Assembly: GCA_934456295.1 (NCBI GenBank)
Contig: CAKSHB010000005.1
Coordinates: forward strand, 3,023 to 67,022
DNA length: 64,000 nucleotides
Reading direction: 5' to 3'
Source: an uncultured Clostridia bacterium
GTDB lineage: Bacteria; Bacillota; Clostridia; UBA1381; UMGS1253
Shown here piece by piece: positions 17,147 to 27,168 of this stretch. The notes beneath the pieces are model-generated. The model was not told where the DNA came from. It saw only the letters and a list, made by a program, of their open reading frames with translations, and searched no databases. Made by a program: the position numbers and the translations under genes. Every line of letters begins with the position of its first letter. Within the stretch, counting starts at the first letter, position 1.

Positions 17147-17779
17147 CTATTCATTTTTAAGATATTTAAGCGGTGTATATATAACAAGCGCACTTCCGCT
17201 GCCTATATTTACGCCGGCTTTCTCCTTTGTAAAGAAATTGCTTATCCCCATACTCGCATTTGTAAGCGGCGCATGCTCAAGCGGATAGCCGAGATTTTCG
17301 GTCGTTATGTCCTTCGCCTCAGGAAACGGGATTATCGAAAGCAAATCGCCGCTGCTGCCGCAGATTTCAATTTTTCCGCTCACGAAAAGCGTCGTCGATG
17401 TGCCGTCAAAAATACTGCCGCAGACTCCCGATTTCTCAATCGTTCTGAGCAGATATATGTTCGCCAGCGTGTGGTCAAGCCTTCCGCCGGTTGATGCAAG
17501 AAACAGTATCTCGCCGGCGCCATGTTTACATGCATATTTTACGGCAATTTCGCTGTCTGTGTAATCCTTCTCCGGCGGATATTCAATAATGTTTTTGCAA
17601 TGTATCTTTTCACGCGAATATGAGTCAAAATCTCCCAGTACAACATCGGGTTTTATGCCCATACATTCGGCATACAAATACCCTCGGTCGGCACATATTA
17701 TCATGTCACCGTCTTTTATTTCCGCCCTTGCGCGCTCAATGCTGCCTATTTCGCCTCCGCATATTATAACCGCTCTCAC
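17147..17779 (-). CDS. thiN: Thiamine pyrophosphokinase
   Basis: 210 aa. Family motifs are ICADRGYLYA, VVLGDFDS, PPEKDYTDSE and STGGRLDHTLANI, which bind ATP-Mg and thiamine. The enzyme converts thiamine to thiamine pyrophosphate. It overlaps the rpe stop by four bases (ATGA) and is the last gene of the long minus-strand block, in the same place as in Bacillus (rpe-thiN). Confidence 0.95.
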   Translation of the reverse strand: MRAVIICGGEIGSIERARAEIKDGDMIICADRGYLYAECMGIKPDVVLGDFDSYSREKIHCKNIIEYPPEKDYTDSEIAVKYACKHGAGEILFLASTGGRLDHTLANIYLLRTIEKSGVCGSIFDGTSTTLFVSGKIEICGSSGDLLSIIPFPEAKDITTENLGYPLEHAPLTNASMGISNFFTKEKAGVNIGSGSALVIYTPLKYLKNE

Positions 17780-18438
17780 AATCTCGCCTCCGCGCTGTTG
17801 GCAAGTTTTACAAATTTTTTGGTCTGTGCCTCTATGTTATCCGCCCCAAAAATTGCGCTTCCTGCCACAACGGTATTTGCACCCATTTCTATCACATGTT
17901 CAAGATTTGACAGCTTGACTCCGCCGTCAACCGATATATCAAGCGCAGGGTGGGCAAGCTTTTTTACCTGTCTGAGCTTTTCATCGGCACAGTCCAGATA
18001 GCCCTGACCGCCGAACCCCGGCTCCACCGACATCACAAGCGCCATATCAAGCACGGGAATTATGTCGGCAATTTCGCTCACCTTTGTTGACGGCTTTATG
18101 GAAACACCCGCTTTTTTGCCGAAGTCCTTTATCATCTCAACACAGCCCGGCAAATCGTCCGTTGCCTCGGCATGCACGGTAATAATATCCGCTCCGGCAC
18201 ATGCAAACTGCTCTATGTAGCGTTCGGGTCTGTCTATCATGAGATGCACATCAAACACAAGATTGCTCTTCTTTCGTATGCTCTCGATTACAACAGGTCC
18301 GATTGATATATTCGGCACAAATATGCCGTCCATTACATCAATGTGCAGATATTGTGCTCCTCCCTTTTTTACGGCGCTGATTTCTTTTTCCAGGCATGAA
18401 AAATCTGCCGACAAAATCGACGGTGCAATTTTTATCAT
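17776..18438 (-). CDS. rpe: Ribulose-phosphate 3-epimerase
   Basis: 220 aa TIM barrel. IAPSILSADFSCLEKEI at the N-terminus, HIDVMDGIFVPNIS with metal-binding His/Asp, VFDVHLMIDRPERYI, MSVEPGFGGQGY and SVDGGVKLSNL are the standard motifs. It interconverts ribulose-5-P and xylulose-5-P in the pentose phosphate pathway. Coupled to thiN by an ATGA overlap; lies between rsgA and thiN as in other Firmicutes. Confidence 0.97.
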   Translation of the reverse strand: MIKIAPSILSADFSCLEKEISAVKKGGAQYLHIDVMDGIFVPNISIGPVVIESIRKKSNLVFDVHLMIDRPERYIEQFACAGADIITVHAEATDDLPGCVEMIKDFGKKAGVSIKPSTKVSEIADIIPVLDMALVMSVEPGFGGQGYLDCADEKLRQVKKLAHPALDISVDGGVKLSNLEHVIEMGANTVVAGSAIFGADNIEAQTKKFVKLANSAEARL

Positions 18439-18493
18439 TTTTATAACCCTTTCTCTGTATGTTAATTATATGGATGTCTGTGAACCTGCGGTA

Positions 18494-19357
18494 TCACAGC
18501 TCCCATTCCTTCACCTTTTTAAGCTCATTATACATGCTCACATAGCTTTCATGCCGCTCGTGCGATATCTCTCCGCGCTCAACCGCCTCGATAACTCCGC
18601 ACCCCGGCTCGCTCACATGCGCACACCCTCTGAACCTGCATTTATCGGTATACGGCTCAAATTCGATAAAATATCCTGCCAACTCATCGGCGCGGATTTT
18701 CGGCATTTCAAAGCTTGAAAATCCGGGTGTATCAAGCACATATGTGTCCTTTTCAAGCTCAAGCAGCTCCACATGGCGCGTTGTATGCCGTCCGCGCCTG
18801 ATTTTTTCGCTGACGCTTCCCGTTTCAAGCTCATATGATACTCCGAGAGCATTCAGAAGGCTCGATTTCCCGACTCCCGAATTTCCTGCAAACGCTGTTA
18901 TTTTGCCGCGCAGAAGGGCGCGCAGTTCTTCTATGCCCTCTCCGCTTTCAACGCTTGTTATGACAACACGGTATCCGGCGTTCCTGTATATGTCGATAAG
19001 CTTCTGCGAATGATGCAAATCCGCCTTATTAAAGCACAAAACCGTATCAAGTCCGCTGTATCTGCCTATTATCAAAAAGCTGTCAATCAGCGCCATGTGC
19101 GGATCGGGTGAGCGCAGCGCAGTCACCACGGCAAGCTGGTTTATGTTTGCCGCCGCAGGGCGCACAAGCATTGAGCTTCTCTCGCATATGTTCTCAATGC
19201 TGCCCTTTCCGTCCTTTATTTCAAGCTCCACACGATCGCCCACCATCGGCACAATTTTATCCTTGCGGAACTTTCCTCTCGCTTTGCACTCATATACTTC
19301 ATTGCCCGATTTTACATAGTAAAATCCGCCTATGCCTTTAATGATTACTCCGTACAG
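18494..19357 (-). CDS. rsgA: Ribosome small subunit GTPase RsgA, probable CUG start
   Basis: 287 aa if started at the CTG at 19357. A circularly permuted GTPase with G4 CFNKADL before G1 GNSGVGKSSLLN and G3 DTPGF, preceded by an OB fold and followed by a zinc site (CRFRGCAHVSEPGCGV). The OB fold needs YGVIIKGIGGFYYVKSGNE, which lies upstream of the first ATG at 19252. No ATG, GTG or TTG occurs in frame before that segment, because a TGA closes it. GAGGGGGA sits six bases before the CTG. RsgA releases immature 30S subunits from maturation factors. Its position after pknB matches Bacillus. Confidence 0.9.
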   Translation of the reverse strand: MYGVIIKGIGGFYYVKSGNEVYECKARGKFRKDKIVPMVGDRVELEIKDGKGSIENICERSSMLVRPAAANINQLAVVTALRSPDPHMALIDSFLIIGRYSGLDTVLCFNKADLHHSQKLIDIYRNAGYRVVITSVESGEGIEELRALLRGKITAFAGNSGVGKSSLLNALGVSYELETGSVSEKIRRGRHTTRHVELLELEKDTYVLDTPGFSSFEMPKIRADELAGYFIEFEPYTDKCRFRGCAHVSEPGCGVIEAVERGEISHERHESYVSMYNELKKVKEWEL

Positions 19358-19455
19358 AAGAAATCCCCCTCAACTTTATATCTTTTAATTTTAAGCTGAT
19401 TTCAAAACATCTATAAATTAAAAATTATTGTAAAAAATCGGCTTTAATATGTTGC

Positions 19456-21408
19456 CTAAAACGTTATCGTCTGTGTCCCGACAAGCACGCCGTCATGATA
19501 AATCTCAAGCGACGCACTGTTTCTGCCTGTCACGCGTATGTCGTAGGTTACCTCGCTTTTATGATGCAGACGGTTGTGTATTTCTTTTCCGTTTGCCACA
19601 ACCCTTATCTGCGTTGACTCCTTATCCTGCGGCACAGGCAGCGTAATCGTCTTAACCTGTGTCTGCGGCGTCGGTTCAACGGTCGGCGTTGGTGTGGCAG
19701 TAATACCCTTGCTCACCGTGAGCGACACTGCGCTCTTTTTCTCTGCCTTTCTTCCCGACGATGGGCTCTGCCTTATCACAGTACCGACCGATTGCTCAGA
19801 CTCCTCCTCGGCAACATTTCCGACAACAAGCCCTGCATTTTCAATATCGTTTTTCGCCTGGGCAAGCGATTTGCCGATTACATTAGGCACATCGGTTTCC
19901 TCTTTTTCCTTTTTAACCGAAACATACAGCCTTATTGTTTCGTTTGCTTTTGCCGCTGTTCCTGCCGACGGCGACTGGCGTATTACTGTATTTTCCGAGG
20001 TATTTTCACTTTCCTCCTCAGTAATCACTGCCTTAAATCCCGCCTTTTCAAGAATTGTTACAGCATTGTCCTTATCATAGCTTACAACGTTTGGCACAGT
20101 CAGCTCTCCGTCAAGTCCCGAACTGATTTTCACACGGATTTTTGCACCCTTTTTTACGCTCCGTCCGGCTGCCGGTTCCTGTGATATTACAACGTCTTTT
20201 TCATACTGTGCCGACGCTATCTGCTCTTCAATCTCTATCCCCAGCTTTGCATCGCTTAAAAGCTGTGTTGCCTCCTCAAGGCTCTTTCCTTCAACATTCG
20301 GCACAAAGGTTTCGTCCCACTGTGACGTTCCGAAGCCGCCGAACATCGATATAAGCATAAATGCAATCGCAATCAGCAATATTCCCGCCGCAACAGCTGC
20401 CATCCACACCATACGCTTTTCACTTTTTGTGAACGGTGTCTTGGTCTTTTTTGAATTTGTCTTTCTTAAATCCGTTTTTTTCTTTTGCAAATCATGTGCA
20501 CCTCTGCGGTGATGTATCTCTCCCTCCGGCATTATCACGCGTGTCGAATCACTATCGGGCGCAGCCGATGCCGCTCTGTTTGACAGCGCATTGTTCAAAT
20601 CCGCCACCATTTCTCCTGCACTCTGATAACGTCCGTTCTGCTCCTTACAAATCGCCTTCATCACAATTTTTTCAATACTTTCGGGTATATCCGGATTTAT
20701 AAGACGCGGATCCATCGCCTTCTGCGACATATGCATCATTGCAATTGACACGGCGCTGTCCGCGTCAAACGGAACCTTCCCCGTCAGCATTTCATACAGC
20801 GTTATGCCGGCTGAATATATATCCGACTTTTCATCGGTATATCCGCCGCGTGCCTGCTCGGGCGAAAGATAATGCGCAGAGCCGATTACCGTATCGTCCG
20901 CCACCATTGTCGAGCCTGTGGCAGCGCGTGCTATACCGAAATCGGTTACCTTTGCAATTCCGTTTTTTGTAATAATTATATTGTGCGGCTTTATGTCGCG
21001 GTGTATTATGCCCTGTTTGTGCGCACATTCCAGCGCCGAACATATCTGCGCCGCATATCCTGCCGCCTCACGCCATCCGAGTGCACCCTTCTGTGATATA
21101 TACTCCTTCAGCGTTATACCTTCGGCAAGCTCCATGACGATATAGTGTCTGCCGCTGTCAAATCCCACGTCATATACAGACACGATGTTCGGATGCGATA
21201 AACTCGCCGCCGCCTGTGCCTCAACCTCAAAACGGCGCAGAAATTCGCTGTCATCGGAAAATTCTCTTTTCAAAACCTTTACGGCTACAAGCCTGTTCAA
21301 AAGACGGCACTTTGCCTTATATACATCTGCCATACCGCCGGTTCCGATTTTTGCTATTATCTCATATCTTCCGCCCAAAAGCGTTCCGATTTGTATATTT
21401 CCGTTCAT
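19456..21408 (-). CDS. prkC: PASTA-domain Ser/Thr protein kinase (PrkC/PknB type)
   Basis: 650 aa. The kinase domain (about residues 10-275) has GTGGMADVYKA, the ATP lysine in AVKVLKRE, the catalytic HRDIKPHN and DFGIARA. A basic juxtamembrane stretch leads to one membrane helix near residues 333-355, then three PASTA repeats (FVPNVEGKS, VPNVVSYDKDN, VPNVIGKSL), a Thr/Pro-rich linker and a C-terminal beta-rich domain of about 75 aa. The external part senses muropeptides and cell-wall precursors in this family. Paired with its phosphatase just upstream. Confidence 0.96.
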   Translation of the reverse strand: MNGNIQIGTLLGGRYEIIAKIGTGGMADVYKAKCRLLNRLVAVKVLKREFSDDSEFLRRFEVEAQAAASLSHPNIVSVYDVGFDSGRHYIVMELAEGITLKEYISQKGALGWREAAGYAAQICSALECAHKQGIIHRDIKPHNIIITKNGIAKVTDFGIARAATGSTMVADDTVIGSAHYLSPEQARGGYTDEKSDIYSAGITLYEMLTGKVPFDADSAVSIAMMHMSQKAMDPRLINPDIPESIEKIVMKAICKEQNGRYQSAGEMVADLNNALSNRAASAAPDSDSTRVIMPEGEIHHRRGAHDLQKKKTDLRKTNSKKTKTPFTKSEKRMVWMAAVAAGILLIAIAFMLISMFGGFGTSQWDETFVPNVEGKSLEEATQLLSDAKLGIEIEEQIASAQYEKDVVISQEPAAGRSVKKGAKIRVKISSGLDGELTVPNVVSYDKDNAVTILEKAGFKAVITEEESENTSENTVIRQSPSAGTAAKANETIRLYVSVKKEKEETDVPNVIGKSLAQAKNDIENAGLVVGNVAEEESEQSVGTVIRQSPSSGRKAEKKSAVSLTVSKGITATPTPTVEPTPQTQVKTITLPVPQDKESTQIRVVANGKEIHNRLHHKSEVTYDIRVTGRNSASLEIYHDGVLVGTQTITF

Positions 21409-21451
21409 TTTTTAACCATTCCTTTCATCAGTCAAATCAAATGAAGCTATG

Positions 21452-22192
21452 TCACAAATTATGTCCGTCATCTGAGGCAAGAACCACCGTTATATTGTCC
21501 TCGCCGCCTGCGTCATTTGCCGTCTGTATCAATCTTTCCGCCTTTTCTGTGAGCGGTATGTCTTTTGAGAGTATCTCCTCCATACACTCACGTGAAACTT
21601 TGTTGCTCAAGCCGTCCGAACATACAAGAATTGTTTCTCCGTTATAGGCGCATGTGTTTATATCGGGGAAAATATCCGCCGAAGAGCCGACTGCCTGCAT
21701 TATAATGTTTTTCTGCGGATGATTTTGAGCCTCCTGCTCGCTTATCTCTCCCGTATCAACAAGATGCTGCACATATGACTGGTCTTTCGTAAGCGCCTCC
21801 GCGCCTTTTTGGGATACAAGGTACGCTCTGCTGTCGCCGACGTTTAACACTGTAACTCTTTTGTCCGTAACTGCCGCAATAACGAGCGTTGTACCCATAC
21901 CGCTGAGCTTTTCGTCCTTCAGCGATTTTTGCCATATTTCCGAATTTGCCAGCTTGCAGCATGAGTTAAGCAGCGATGTCAGCACACTCTCGCTCATTGC
22001 GCGCTCATATTCGCTCTCAATCATACCGCGCACACACTCCGCGGCAAGTCTGCTTGCCGTTTGTCCTCCGTTATGTCCGCCCATTCCGTCTGCGACAATC
22101 AGAAAAGCCGCGTCCTTATATATGAACGCATCGCAGCTGTCCTGATTTTCGCCGCGCATTTTTCCCGTATCGCTTCTGCAAACCAAATTCAC
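21452..22192 (-). CDS. prpC: PP2C-family Ser/Thr phosphatase (PrpC/Stp type)
   Basis: 246 aa. Metal-binding motifs of PP2C phosphatases are visible: RGENQDS near residue 14, IVADGMGGHNGG, GMGTTLV, NVGDSRAYL and the late CSDGLSN and GGEDNITVV. It removes phosphates placed by the neighbouring PASTA kinase. The start is a GTG with AGGAGGGG upstream. Standard order rlmN-prpC-prkC. Confidence 0.95.
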   Translation of the reverse strand: MNLVCRSDTGKMRGENQDSCDAFIYKDAAFLIVADGMGGHNGGQTASRLAAECVRGMIESEYERAMSESVLTSLLNSCCKLANSEIWQKSLKDEKLSGMGTTLVIAAVTDKRVTVLNVGDSRAYLVSQKGAEALTKDQSYVQHLVDTGEISEQEAQNHPQKNIIMQAVGSSADIFPDINTCAYNGETILVCSDGLSNKVSRECMEEILSKDIPLTEKAERLIQTANDAGGEDNITVVLASDDGHNL

Positions 22193-22273
22193 ACATATCC
22201 CCTCCTGTCTGTCACATATGTCTTTATATGATTTTTTACCGTTTGTATTTAATTTTTTTATATTTTTGCCTCA

Positions 22274-23302
22274 TTACAGCCTTTTCTGCCTGAGCTGTCC
22301 GCATGAAGCGGATATATCCGACCCAAGCTCGCGCCGCACCGTGGCAGTTATTCCATTTTTCTCAAGCGCCCCGATAAACTTTTTTATCGACTGCGCATTG
22401 CTCTTTTTATATGAACGTTCTTTAACGTTATTTACCGGTATCAGATTTACATGACACATAATTCCGCCTATGCGCTCCGCAAGCTCGCGCGCATTTTCTT
22501 CGCTGTCGTTTACCCCGTCAATCATTGCATATTCAAACGAAATGCGTCTTGTTGTAACCGACTGATATTTTTTACATGCGTCTATCAATTCATCTATTTT
22601 CCAGCGCTTATTTACCGGCATCATGCTGTTTCGTATTTCGTCATTCGGCGCATGCAGCGATATGGAAAGTGTAATCGGAATGTTCATCTGTGAAAGCTTT
22701 TCAATCCCGTCAACAACGCCGCACGTCGAAAGCGATATATGCCTGTAGCCGATGTTCAGTCCGCGCTCATCATTTACGTTTATCAGAAAGCGCCTCACGT
22801 TTTCAAAATTATCCAGAGGTTCGCCTATCCCCATCATAACTATGTTGGAGATCCGCTCCCCCGTATCCTTCTGCGCCAAAAGCACCTGCATAAGAATTTC
22901 TCCCGAGAGCAAATCGCGCTTTTTTCCGCCGATTGTCGATGCACAAAAGTTGCACCCCATGCGGCAACCTGCCTGTGACGATATGCACACGGTTACTCCG
23001 TGATGATAATGCATAACAACCGTTTCGACGCATTCCCCGTCGTCAAATTCTATAAGGTATTTTACCGTTTCGTCTATTTTTGATTTATATTTTTCCGCTA
23101 TCCTTGCGCCCCTTATCACTGATACACCGGCAAGCTTTTCACGAAGCGTCTTTGATACATTCGTCATATCGTCAAAACTCATTGCCCCTTTTTTACAAAG
23201 CCATTCAAAAATCTGGCGCGCACGAAAACGTTTCTCGCCCATATCCGTAATAAATGTTTCGAGTTCATCATATGTAAAACTTCTCAAATCAGGCAGTGCC
23301 AT
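22274..23302 (-). CDS. rlmN: 23S rRNA / tRNA adenine-C2 methyltransferase RlmN
   Basis: 342 aa. Radical SAM cluster CRMGCNFC, the N-terminal RFRARQIFEWL helix-turn domain, GIGEPLDNF and the catalytic cysteine in SASCGQLR at the C-terminus (with the second one in LSTCGVVDG). It methylates A2503 of 23S rRNA and A37 of some tRNAs. GGAG precedes the ATG. The 47-base gap to the next upstream frame holds only a tiny reading frame described separately. Confidence 0.97.
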   Translation of the reverse strand: MALPDLRSFTYDELETFITDMGEKRFRARQIFEWLCKKGAMSFDDMTNVSKTLREKLAGVSVIRGARIAEKYKSKIDETVKYLIEFDDGECVETVVMHYHHGVTVCISSQAGCRMGCNFCASTIGGKKRDLLSGEILMQVLLAQKDTGERISNIVMMGIGEPLDNFENVRRFLINVNDERGLNIGYRHISLSTCGVVDGIEKLSQMNIPITLSISLHAPNDEIRNSMMPVNKRWKIDELIDACKKYQSVTTRRISFEYAMIDGVNDSEENARELAERIGGIMCHVNLIPVNNVKERSYKKSNAQSIKKFIGALEKNGITATVRRELGSDISASCGQLRQKRL

Positions 23303-23349
23303 CTAAAATCTCCATTCCGCCGAGAGCTGACGCAAAAGAACGCTTTATG

Positions 23350-23427
23350 TTAATTTTTCTTCCGCCGCCATGTATCGGCATAAACAGTTATTCCTTGTTT
23401 TTTAATTTTTTCTATATCATCTTTCAT
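23350..23427 (-). CDS. Possible 25-aa peptide coupled to rsmB
   Basis: An ATG overlapping the rsmB stop codon (ATGA) opens a 25-codon frame, MKDDIEKIKKQGITVYADTW then RRKKN, ending before rlmN. The overlap would allow translational coupling. There is no recognisable domain and no way to separate it from chance here; it could also be the worn end of a lost gene. Confidence 0.2.
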   Translation of the reverse strand: MKDDIEKIKKQGITVYADTWRRKKN

Positions 23428-24773
23428 TTTCGTTTCATCTTGCAGATAAAAAATCCGTCAATTCCGTCAACATTCGGATAAAACTGTACATATCCGCTCT
23501 TTGCCCCGTCCTTTTTATACTTCTCGGGCAAAATCTCATCAAACGGGCACATACAAAACTCCCCGTTTCTTTCCAGAAAACGCTTCACCACATCAATATT
23601 TTCCGTATGCGAAACCGTGCATGTGCTGTATACAAGCGTTCCGCCATGTTTCACATACCTTGCCCCTGCCAACAGGATTTCATATTGCAGCTGCGAAAGC
23701 TGTTTTTGCAGGTTTATGTCAAAACCCCATTTTATGTCCGGCTTTTTCCGTATAATTCCGAGTCCGCTGCACGGTACATCTGCCAAAACCGCGTCCGCCG
23801 CAGAGTCAAACTCCTTCATATATACTGACGAATCAGCCGTGTGCGCTTCGATTATATCTATACCGAGCCGCTTTGCATTGTTTTTTATAAGTTCGATTTT
23901 ATGTTCATGTACGTCAAACGAATAAATTTTGCCCTCATTTTTCATAAGCTCGGCAATATGCGTGCTTTTTCCGCCCGGTGCGGCACATAAATCAATAACC
24001 GTGTCCCCGCTCTTCGGTCCGAGCGCCATGCAGGCAAAATATGAGCCCATTCCCTGCGGCGTAAAAAGTCCGCTGCGGTATGATTTAAGCGCGCCTATGT
24101 CGCTGCCGCCGACAGTTAACATGTTTTCTGCGTCTGTGCGCTGTGATTTTACGTTTTCTGCCGTAAGTGTTTCTGTCAGTGCAAAGCTGTCTGTTTTCAG
24201 TCTGTTTACACGGACTGTTACCGACGGACTTTCATTTCCCGCCGCCATAAGCTCTTCGGCAAATCCGTATCCGAACTCATCAATCCACATTTCGGCAAGC
24301 TCGTCGGGATATGAATACTCTACACAAAGACGCTCTTTTTTATCTTTCGGCAAAACAAGCGTATCTTTGCCCGATGCTACCGCACGCAGAACCGCATTTA
24401 CAAACGCCTTTGAGCGATATGCCTTTTTTGCGGCAAGCTTCACGCTCTCATCAACCGCGGCGCTGTCCGGCACACGGTCAAGCTTCATTATCTGATATAT
24501 ACCCATACGCAAAATCAGAAGCACGTTTAATGAAAGCTTTTTCAGCCTGACGCTCGAATAGCGCGATATAATATAATCGAGATACCGCCTGTATTTCACA
24601 CAGCCGTACACAATCGTCGTGACAAGCCTTCTGTCAGCCTCCGCCAGACCGCTCCCGCGCAGTCCCTCTTTCAGCGCTATGTTTGAAAAAGCTTTATCAT
24701 TTTCGGTTTTATACAATATATCAAATGCACACATGCGCGCATTTTTCTGCTTTTTAACGCTGCTGCCGTTCAC
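23424..24773 (-). CDS. rsmB: 16S rRNA m5C967 methyltransferase RsmB
   Basis: 449 aa. An N-terminal NusB-like helical domain (about residues 1-140) is followed by a Rossmann methyltransferase with LCAAPGGKSTHIAELM (SAM), DVPCSGLGIIRKKPD carrying the first cysteine and VYSTCTVSHTEN carrying the catalytic cysteine. GTG start with AAAGGAG upstream. Its neighbour order fmt-yugP-rsmB-rlmN is conserved in Clostridia. Confidence 0.97.
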   Translation of the reverse strand: MNGSSVKKQKNARMCAFDILYKTENDKAFSNIALKEGLRGSGLAEADRRLVTTIVYGCVKYRRYLDYIISRYSSVRLKKLSLNVLLILRMGIYQIMKLDRVPDSAAVDESVKLAAKKAYRSKAFVNAVLRAVASGKDTLVLPKDKKERLCVEYSYPDELAEMWIDEFGYGFAEELMAAGNESPSVTVRVNRLKTDSFALTETLTAENVKSQRTDAENMLTVGGSDIGALKSYRSGLFTPQGMGSYFACMALGPKSGDTVIDLCAAPGGKSTHIAELMKNEGKIYSFDVHEHKIELIKNNAKRLGIDIIEAHTADSSVYMKEFDSAADAVLADVPCSGLGIIRKKPDIKWGFDINLQKQLSQLQYEILLAGARYVKHGGTLVYSTCTVSHTENIDVVKRFLERNGEFCMCPFDEILPEKYKKDGAKSGYVQFYPNVDGIDGFFICKMKRK

Positions 24774-24824
24774 TTACGAACTCCTTTCGGCTTTTGTCCT
24801 TCAAATATACTTTATACACATGCT

Positions 24825-25523
24825 TTAGTCGCGGCGTCTGCCGAACAGCGCCAGTATACGAAGAAAACTTCCGAGTGCGGCAAGTGTTGAAGCAATATAT
24901 GTCATTGCCGCAGCGCTCAGTACCTTTTTTGCACCCTCATTCTCCTGCGCAGTCAAAATGCCGTATTCGTCAAGCGTTTTTATCGCACGTCTGCTTGCGT
25001 TAAACTCCACAGGCAATGTCACAAGCGAGAAAAGCACAACCGCGCTGTAGAGTATAATTGCCAAATCTATAAGTCCGCCAAACTCCAGAATTGCGCCCAG
25101 TATAACCATCGGAACGGCTATATATGACGAAAAATTCGCCACAGGCACAAGCGCATTTCTTATCTTAATCGGGAAATATCCCGCTGCATGCTGCGCCGCA
25201 TGTCCGGCCTCATGTGCGGCAACGCCTATTGCGGCAACAGAGGTCGAATTGTATACGCTTTCCGACAGCCGTATTGTGTTCGTGCGCGGATCATAATGGT
25301 CCGTAAGCTCTCCGCCGACGCGCTCAACCGAAACATCGCTCTGACCGTTTTTATCAAGTATCATGCGCGTTACCTGCGACGCCGTGAGAGAGCGTGAGTT
25401 TGTATATTCGGAATATTTGCCAAATGTTGTTTTTACCCTTATGCTTGCCCATATCGATATCATAAGCGGTATCAGTACATATATAAAATATGTGCTGTCA
25501 TAGTATGGATAATATATCGGCAT
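24825..25523 (-). CDS. YugP-type zinc metallopeptidase, membrane
   Basis: 232 aa. A HEAGH zinc motif (His104, Glu105, His108, with His112 after it) in VAAHEAGHAAQHA, a membrane helix at residues 11-28 and further hydrophobic helices near 130-165 and 205-225. The family (peptidase membrane zinc metallopeptidase, YugP) sits between fmt and rsmB in many Clostridia. Its substrate is unknown; a role in membrane protein turnover is inferred. Confidence 0.9.
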   Translation of the reverse strand: MPIYYPYYDSTYFIYVLIPLMISIWASIRVKTTFGKYSEYTNSRSLTASQVTRMILDKNGQSDVSVERVGGELTDHYDPRTNTIRLSESVYNSTSVAAIGVAAHEAGHAAQHAAGYFPIKIRNALVPVANFSSYIAVPMVILGAILEFGGLIDLAIILYSAVVLFSLVTLPVEFNASRRAIKTLDEYGILTAQENEGAKKVLSAAAMTYIASTLAALGSFLRILALFGRRRD

Positions 25524-25593
25524 AAAACCATTCCTTTCTGTTTTCAGACATCACTGCCGCCATGCATGGCTTTTTCTTATCATTTTTCAAGCA

Positions 25594-26529
25594 TTATTTT
25601 TCGCCAAGCACAACGCCCGTTTCTATCTCATGCCCCATTATATAATCGCTCACCTTCATCATCTTTTTCCCCTCAAACTGTACCGTCCGTATCAAAACAG
25701 CGCCGTTTCCGCAGGAAACCGTTATTCCGTCACGCGACACATCAATAATTGTTCCAAACTGCGCTTTTGAAATATTTTCGGCTATGTTCGCAGTCCCTGC
25801 CTTCATCATTTTACCCTTATAGTATGTGTAGGCATACGGATACGAATTCATTCCGCGCACAAGATTTACTATACTTTCAGCGTCGGCGCTCCAGTCGATA
25901 AGCGCCGTAATTTTATCAATCATCGGCGCATAACAGCTTTTGCTGTCATCTTGCTTTTCGGCACATATTTTCCCTTCCTCTGCCATGTGCAGTGTTTCGA
26001 CAATCGCCTCTGCACCAAGCTCCATCAGCTTGTCATGAAGTGTTGACGCCGTTTCATCCTCTGCAATATCCACACTTTTTTTGAGTATCATATCGCCCGT
26101 GTCAAGCCCTTTTTCCATATACATCGTCGTAACGCCGGTCTGTTTTTCGCCGTTTATTATGCTCCATTGTATCGGTGCGGCTCCCCTGTATTTCGGCAAA
26201 AGCGACGCATGCACGTTAATACAGCCGTATTTCGGATATCCGAGCACATATTCGGGCAATATTTTGCCGTATGCCACAACTACTATCACATCGGGTTTAA
26301 CTGTGTCAAGCACCTCCCGAAGCTCGCCGTTTTTTATGCTCTGCGGCTGATATGTGACTATGCCGTGTTCTTCGGCATACTCATGAACCGCCGTCATGCA
26401 CAGCTTATGTCCTCTGCCTTTCGGTCTGTCCGGCTGACTGACTGCCGCCGCAACATCAAGCCCTGCCTCGCATAAGGCGCGCATGCACCCCACCGCAAAC
26501 TCGGGCGTACCCATAAACAATACTCTCAT
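25594..26529 (-). CDS. fmt: Methionyl-tRNA formyltransferase
   Basis: 311 aa. FMGTPEFAVGCMRAL at the N-terminus, the formyl-THF site HASLLPKYRGAAPIQW, and VTTMYMEKGLDTGDM with the catalytic aspartate. The C-terminal anticodon-stem-binding domain follows. I use the ATG at 26529, six bases after GGAGG, rather than the TTG two codons earlier. It formylates initiator Met-tRNA and works with def, 64 bases upstream. Confidence 0.97.
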   Translation of the reverse strand: MRVLFMGTPEFAVGCMRALCEAGLDVAAAVSQPDRPKGRGHKLCMTAVHEYAEEHGIVTYQPQSIKNGELREVLDTVKPDVIVVVAYGKILPEYVLGYPKYGCINVHASLLPKYRGAAPIQWSIINGEKQTGVTTMYMEKGLDTGDMILKKSVDIAEDETASTLHDKLMELGAEAIVETLHMAEEGKICAEKQDDSKSCYAPMIDKITALIDWSADAESIVNLVRGMNSYPYAYTYYKGKMMKAGTANIAENISKAQFGTIIDVSRDGITVSCGNGAVLIRTVQFEGKKMMKVSDYIMGHEIETGVVLGEK

Positions 26530-26593
26530 AGCCAACCTCCGTATAAACTCAATCCTGTAATTTTAATATGCCGCATAAGCCGTTATATTTCGT

Positions 26594-27058
26594 TTAATCC
26601 TCGTCCTCAATATATTCCGTCACTTTATCGATAAACAAACCGCCGTCCAGATGGTCAATTTCGTGACACATCGCCTGTGCCAGAAGCTCTTCGCCTGTAT
26701 ACTCATGCACTTCGCCGCGCCTGTCCTGTGCCCTCACAACAACTTTTTCCGGACGCATTACATAGCCGCGTACGCCCGGAACGCTGAGGCACCCTTCCGC
26801 AACCTCATGTCCGCCGCTCTGTGAGATTATTTCGGGGTTTATAAGCTCAAGTTTTTCGCCCTCGTTTCGCGTATCGATTACAACGGCGCGCTTTAAAATC
26901 CCCACCTGCACAGCCGCAAGCCCTACGCCGTTTGCGGCATACATTGTGTCATACATATCGTCCAAAAGCGCCGCAAGCTTTTCGTCGAACGCTGTAACCG
27001 TACGGCTCTTTTTTCTTAAAATTTCGTCCCCTTCTTCTCTTATAAATCTTATTGCCAT
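26594..27058 (-). CDS. def: Peptide deformylase
   Basis: 154 aa. The three motifs are [18 protein letters not shown] with the metal cysteine, and CHEIDHLDG with the two metal histidines and catalytic glutamate. It removes the formyl group from new proteins, reversing the step begun by Fmt. GGAGG precedes the ATG. Confidence 0.97.
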   Translation of the reverse strand: MAIRFIREEGDEILRKKSRTVTAFDEKLAALLDDMYDTMYAANGVGLAAVQVGILKRAVVIDTRNEGEKLELINPEIISQSGGHEVAEGCLSVPGVRGYVMRPEKVVVRAQDRRGEVHEYTGEELLAQAMCHEIDHLDGGLFIDKVTEYIEDED

Positions 27059-27168
27059 ATGTGTTTCCTCCCCAAAAGGCTGTTTATAACCAAAACAAAA
27101 TTTAAAAACAAATATTTTCAGAAAAATCTGTTTTTAAAAAAGCCTCATTTTCAAATACAAAAGCCGGC

